The position numbers and the translations under genes were made by a program. From Acidiphilium sp. CAG:727 (lineage in GTDB: Bacteria > Bacillota > Clostridia > Christensenellales > Borkfalkiaceae), in the NCBI GenBank assembly GCA_000437515.1, contig FR898425.1:1-9176 (forward strand): DNA of 9,176 bases, in the 5' to 3' direction. The stretch's first letter is position 1. The number at the start of each line of letters is the position of its first letter. Under the pieces are notes generated by a model. The model made no database searches. It worked only from the letters and a program-made list of their open reading frames with translations, and was not told the DNA's origin. Shown piece by piece: positions 7,656 through 9,176 of the stretch.

Positions 7656-7696
7656 AATAAATACGGACAAGGGAAGTTCCCTCGTCCGTATTTATT
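7656..7696. terminator. bidirectional intrinsic terminator
   Basis: AATAAATACGGAC (7656-7668) pairs perfectly with GTCCGTATTTATT (7684-7696). Inside, GGGA/TCCC (7671-7674 with 7678-7681) closes a 3-base loop, giving an almost continuous stem of about 18 pairs. The A-rich left flank and T-rich right arm let it end transcription from the LysM gene (right after its stop) and from the Spo0A-like gene (35 bases past its stop). Confidence 0.85.
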
Positions 7697-7711
7697 ACAC
7701 CTAACGTATTG
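7694..7711. repeat. 18-bp direct repeat, downstream copy
   Basis: ATTACACCTAACGTATTG matches ATTACACCTAACATATTG at 8434-8451 in 17 of 18 positions. The copies are in the same orientation 740 bases apart and bracket the Spo0A-like gene. Similarity stops on both sides. The first three bases overlap the arm of the terminator. Confidence 0.75.
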
Positions 7712-7730
7712 AAATGTAAAAGCGTGCGCT

Positions 7731-8447
7731 TTAATCAAGGAAGAAAGTCGTTAAATAAGCAATGAATTCGCTATTGGTGGGCTTTTCGGTTATTCCGAAA
7801 TTTGCGCCGTAATAGTTGTTGGCGGTGCGGTTCAGTTTTCCTTTTTCGAATGCTACGGTTATCGCGTTTCTGATTCCTCGCTCGACTGCCGACGGAGTAG
7901 TGTTGAATTCTTTTGCAATAGCCGGATAAAGGCGCGACGAAATGTTTTGCAGAAGTGTCGGGTCGGCTACGCAGCGTTTTACCGCCGATAGCATGAAATT
8001 GTGCCCCGATAAGTTGGCGAATATTCCGATTTTTGTAAAGAAACCGGATACTTTACGTATGCCGTTATTCGAAGTTTTGATTTTAATCACTTCGGCTAAA
8101 CGCATCAGGAACTCGTGCATTGTCATCGGTTCGGCAAATAACTTGCCGCCGAATATACATTCGACGTTGTTTCTGTAAAGAACCGTCAATATCGTCGGGT
8201 CGGGAGATTTAATCTGAATTCTGCCGATGCCGCTGACGTACGAACCTATGTGTGTGAAAAGTCTTTCGAATTTCCCGCTACCGTCCGGTTGAATGATAAC
8301 GAAATCTTTGACTCGTAAAATCTCGCTTTTTATGATGTCGTCATCGAGTTTATACGAGTCTAGACAATTTGAAAGAGTGGACTCTCTTGAGATGTCCGTT
8401 CTTGCCTGCTCTGAGTTTGCGTCTGATGTTAAAATTACACCTAACAT
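7731..8447 (-). CDS. Spo0A-like regulator with degenerate receiver domain
   Basis: The 238-residue protein ends in a clear Spo0A effector domain (about 133-238). The segment RLYPAIAKEFNTTPSAVERG from residue 172 is the Spo0A helix-turn-helix, keeping E189, R190 and R193, and KPTNSEFIA at 222-230 is a family hallmark. The first 120 residues have receiver-like length and pattern but not its chemistry. GVILTSDAN (3-11) stands where receivers have two acidic residues, so one is Ser. DFVIIQPDG (48-56) has Gln53 where the phosphoacceptor Asp is expected. GGKLFAEPM (100-108) has Glu before Pro where Lys is conserved. I infer a pseudo-receiver, probably not phosphorylated. The start has GGAGGAG 7 bases upstream. 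This is probably a paralogue of the sporulation master regulator; it lacks spoIVB next to it. Confidence 0.85.
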   Translation of the reverse strand: MLGVILTSDANSEQARTDISRESTLSNCLDSYKLDDDIIKSEILRVKDFVIIQPDGSGKFERLFTHIGSYVSGIGRIQIKSPDPTILTVLYRNNVECIFGGKLFAEPMTMHEFLMRLAEVIKIKTSNNGIRKVSGFFTKIGIFANLSGHNFMLSAVKRCVADPTLLQNISSRLYPAIAKEFNTTPSAVERGIRNAITVAFEKGKLNRTANNYYGANFGITEKPTNSEFIAYLTTFFLD

Positions 8448-8451
8448 ATTG
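8434..8451. repeat. 18-bp direct repeat, copy across the start codon
   Basis: This is the second copy of the repeat at 7694-7711 (17 of 18 identical). It covers the start codon and first codons of the Spo0A-like gene. In the downstream copy the ATG is changed to ACG. Confidence 0.75.
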
Positions 8452-8454
8452 TGT

Positions 8455-8461
8455 CTCCTCC
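8455..8461 (-). promoter_or_regulatory. strong Shine-Dalgarno of the Spo0A-like gene
   Basis: On the minus strand the sequence is GGAGGAG, 7 bases before the ATG at 8447. It is the best ribosome binding site in the window and fixes the start. Confidence 0.9.
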
Positions 8462-8527
8462 GTATTACATACGTAAATTTTTATTGAAAACGATTGATTT
8501 ATTTTTGTGTAACCATTTTCGTTTACA

Positions 8528-8556
8528 ATTCTATTACTCAAAAAACAAGCTGTCAA
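8528..8556 (-). promoter_or_regulatory. near-consensus SigA promoter of the Spo0A-like gene
   Basis: On the minus strand, TTGACA (8551-8556, a perfect -35) is followed after exactly 17 bases by TAGAAT (8528-8533, one mismatch to TATAAT). The expected start is near 8521, giving a leader of about 74 bases. The 40 bases upstream are nearly all A and T in tracts and could act as an UP element. Confidence 0.8.
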
Positions 8557-8596
8557 GTATTTTTTACAAAAAATTAAAAATATTTTTTTATAAAAT

Positions 8597-8624
8597 TCGT
8601 CGAGTATTGTCGAAATTTGTCGAT
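8597..8624. promoter_or_regulatory. triple GTCGA array resembling Spo0A boxes
   Basis: GTCGA occurs at 8599-8603, 8609-8613 and 8619-8623, exactly one helical turn apart. The second and third units, TTGTCGAA and TTGTCGAT, fit the known 0A box core TGNCGAA (7 of 7 and 6 of 7); the first, TCGTCGAG, fits less well. All face the same side of the helix. They lie about 75-105 bases upstream of the predicted start of the Spo0A-like gene, so autoregulation or regulation by the main Spo0A is plausible. Confidence 0.6.
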
Positions 8625-8771
8625 TTGACCGAAAAATACGAATAATATGCTCGGCGATGCCGTATGCAAAGTTGAAAAGCGAAGAGGGATCTTTATATAT
8701 CTTTCATTTTTACATAGTCGTTTGGTTTATATGAATATAAGCGTTTTGGTTGATTATTTATCATTAGTTTC

Positions 8772-8800
8772 GATATTATTTTTCAAAATTTGAAAATATC
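8772..8800. repeat. AT-rich palindrome
   Basis: TTTTCAAA (8780-8787) and TTTGAAAA (8789-8796) are perfect inverted arms around one base. Outer arms GATAT (8772-8776) and ATATC (8796-8800) extend the symmetry. It could be a protein-binding site or a weak hairpin; no owner is evident. Confidence 0.5.
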
Positions 8801-8810
8801 AAGGCAATAA

Positions 8811-8840
8811 AAAAGAGATAAGGGGTTCCATATCTCTTTT
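8811..8840. terminator. perfect 10-bp inverted repeat, possible bidirectional terminator
   Basis: AAAAGAGATA (8811-8820) pairs perfectly with TATCTCTTTT (8831-8840) around a 10-base loop AGGGGTTCCA. The A-run before and T-run at the end are terminator-like, but the stem is weak in G+C and no gene ends just upstream. It could be a binding site or a mobile-element relic. Confidence 0.4.
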
Positions 8841-8851
8841 GGTTAAGATAG

Positions 8852-9067
8852 ACCATAAATCTAACATTTAATGAAATACATTTAAGAGCAAAAAGAATTT
8901 TACCTGATATAATGAAGTTAAAAAAATATTCTAGTGGAAGTGGTAATGGTAGTGGTATAAGATTTATAATTGGAAAAAATGAATTAATAAATAGTGCAGA
9001 TGTGCCATTTGATGATAGAGATCTAGTTAATTCTTATTTAATTAATATGATATGGATAAACCTCTGA
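8852..9067 (+). pseudogene. unrecognised open frame, probable gene remnant
   Basis: A stop-free frame of 71 codons runs from just after TAG at 8849 to TGA at 9065. From ATG 8912 it would make 51 residues beginning MKLKKYSSGSGNGSG and ending MIWINL. There is no Shine-Dalgarno at 8912, and codons before it read plausibly as protein (NLTFNEIHLRAKRILPDI), so this looks like an internal piece of a longer gene. Codons are almost all A/T-ending (ATA, TTA, AGA, AAT), unlike the GCG, ACG and CGA-rich usage of the other genes, suggesting recent transfer. The stop lies inside the hairpin that begins the GC-rich tract at 9061, as expected if an insertion cut the gene. I do not recognise the family. Confidence 0.4.
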
Positions 9068-9176
9068 ACGTTCAGGGGTGAAATGGTGCAACCCCCTTGG
9101 TGGTGGCGGGCAACAAGGGCGGATAAACAGCATTAAAGAGCATAGAAAAAACGCGTCTGTTCCTGAAATCAGGAAC
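9061..9176. mobile_element. possible mobile-element end or structured RNA, running off the window
   Basis: At 9061 the composition jumps from about 23% G+C (9001-9060) to about 62% (9061-9120). The tract opens with CCTCTGAA/TTCAGGGG (9061-9068 with 9071-9078, one G-T pair). Then GGGGT (9075-9079) can pair with ACCCC (9091-9095), and CCCTTG (9094-9099) with CAAGGG (9114-9119). The tract ends in a perfect hairpin at 9159-9176. Clustered subterminal hairpins suit an IS200/IS605-type element end or its associated RNA, but no transposase is visible, so the class is a guess. No reading frame is supported. Confidence 0.4.
9159..9176. repeat. perfect inverted repeat at the window end
   Basis: GTTCCTGA (9159-9166) and TCAGGAAC (9169-9176) are perfect inverted arms with AA between. 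The preceding bases ACGCGTCT could extend the stem if the next bases outside the window are complementary. Confidence 0.75.

Larger units (their letters stand above)
8641..8851. other. AT-rich intergenic DNA without a supported gene
   Basis: I see no convincing coding sequence here. The only forward start worth noting, at 8731, opens a 20-codon frame ending at 8793 with no Shine-Dalgarno, and I do not call it. Two inverted repeats (listed separately) are the only structure. Base composition is much more AT-rich than the genes to the left. Confidence 0.6.

Noticed and set aside
8731..8793. 20-codon frame starting MNISVLVDYL
   Set aside because: Too short, no Shine-Dalgarno, and ends inside an AT palindrome; no support for expression.
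7656..8840. Inverted repeats considered as a CRISPR array
   Set aside because: The repeats differ in sequence and are not regularly spaced with unique spacers.

Overview
The window looks like a chromosomal segment from a low-to-moderate G+C member of the Firmicutes, most likely an anaerobic, Clostridia-type organism. The evidence is a Spo0A-type DNA-binding domain, a SpoVB-like flippase, an ECF folate transporter gene behind a tetrahydrofolate riboswitch, a DUF421/DUF4363 pair, a proofreading-deficient DNA polymerase I, and Shine-Dalgarno and SigA-type promoter sequences. I cannot assign a genus.

Left part (1-3849): a tRNA-Leu(CAA) gene runs leftwards off the window edge. Divergent from it is a compact rightward cluster: polA (DNA polymerase I), coaE (dephospho-CoA kinase, 3 bases later) and a membrane-anchored lytic transglycosylase whose start lies inside the end of coaE. 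These are housekeeping genes.

Middle (3846-7262): a leftward pair, DUF421 (YetF-like membrane protein) and DUF4363, overlaps by 7 bases and ends stop-to-stop against the transglycosylase on a shared TTAA. To its right a textbook SigA promoter leads into a THF riboswitch and folT, the substrate-binding subunit of a folate ECF transporter. folT converges on a leftward SpoVB/MurJ-type lipid flippase and overlaps its 3' end by 67 bases.

Right part (7263-8640): a small double-LysM protein without a signal peptide is divergent from the flippase. A strong bidirectional hairpin terminator separates it from a leftward Spo0A-like regulator. That protein keeps the Spo0A effector domain, but its receiver domain appears to have lost the phosphoacceptor aspartate, the conserved lysine and one acidic-pocket residue. 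Its gene has a near-consensus promoter and an excellent ribosome binding site. Upstream lie three GTCGA repeats spaced exactly 10 bp apart that resemble Spo0A boxes. An 18-bp near-identical direct repeat brackets the gene. This regulator and its operator-like array are the most interesting part of the window.

Far right (8641-9176): the sequence changes character. About 420 bases of very AT-rich DNA hold two inverted repeats and an unrecognised reading-frame remnant with foreign-looking codon use. An abrupt change to GC-rich, hairpin-forming sequence at about 9061 looks like the end of a mobile element or a structured RNA running off the window. This end of the window is probably accessory DNA.
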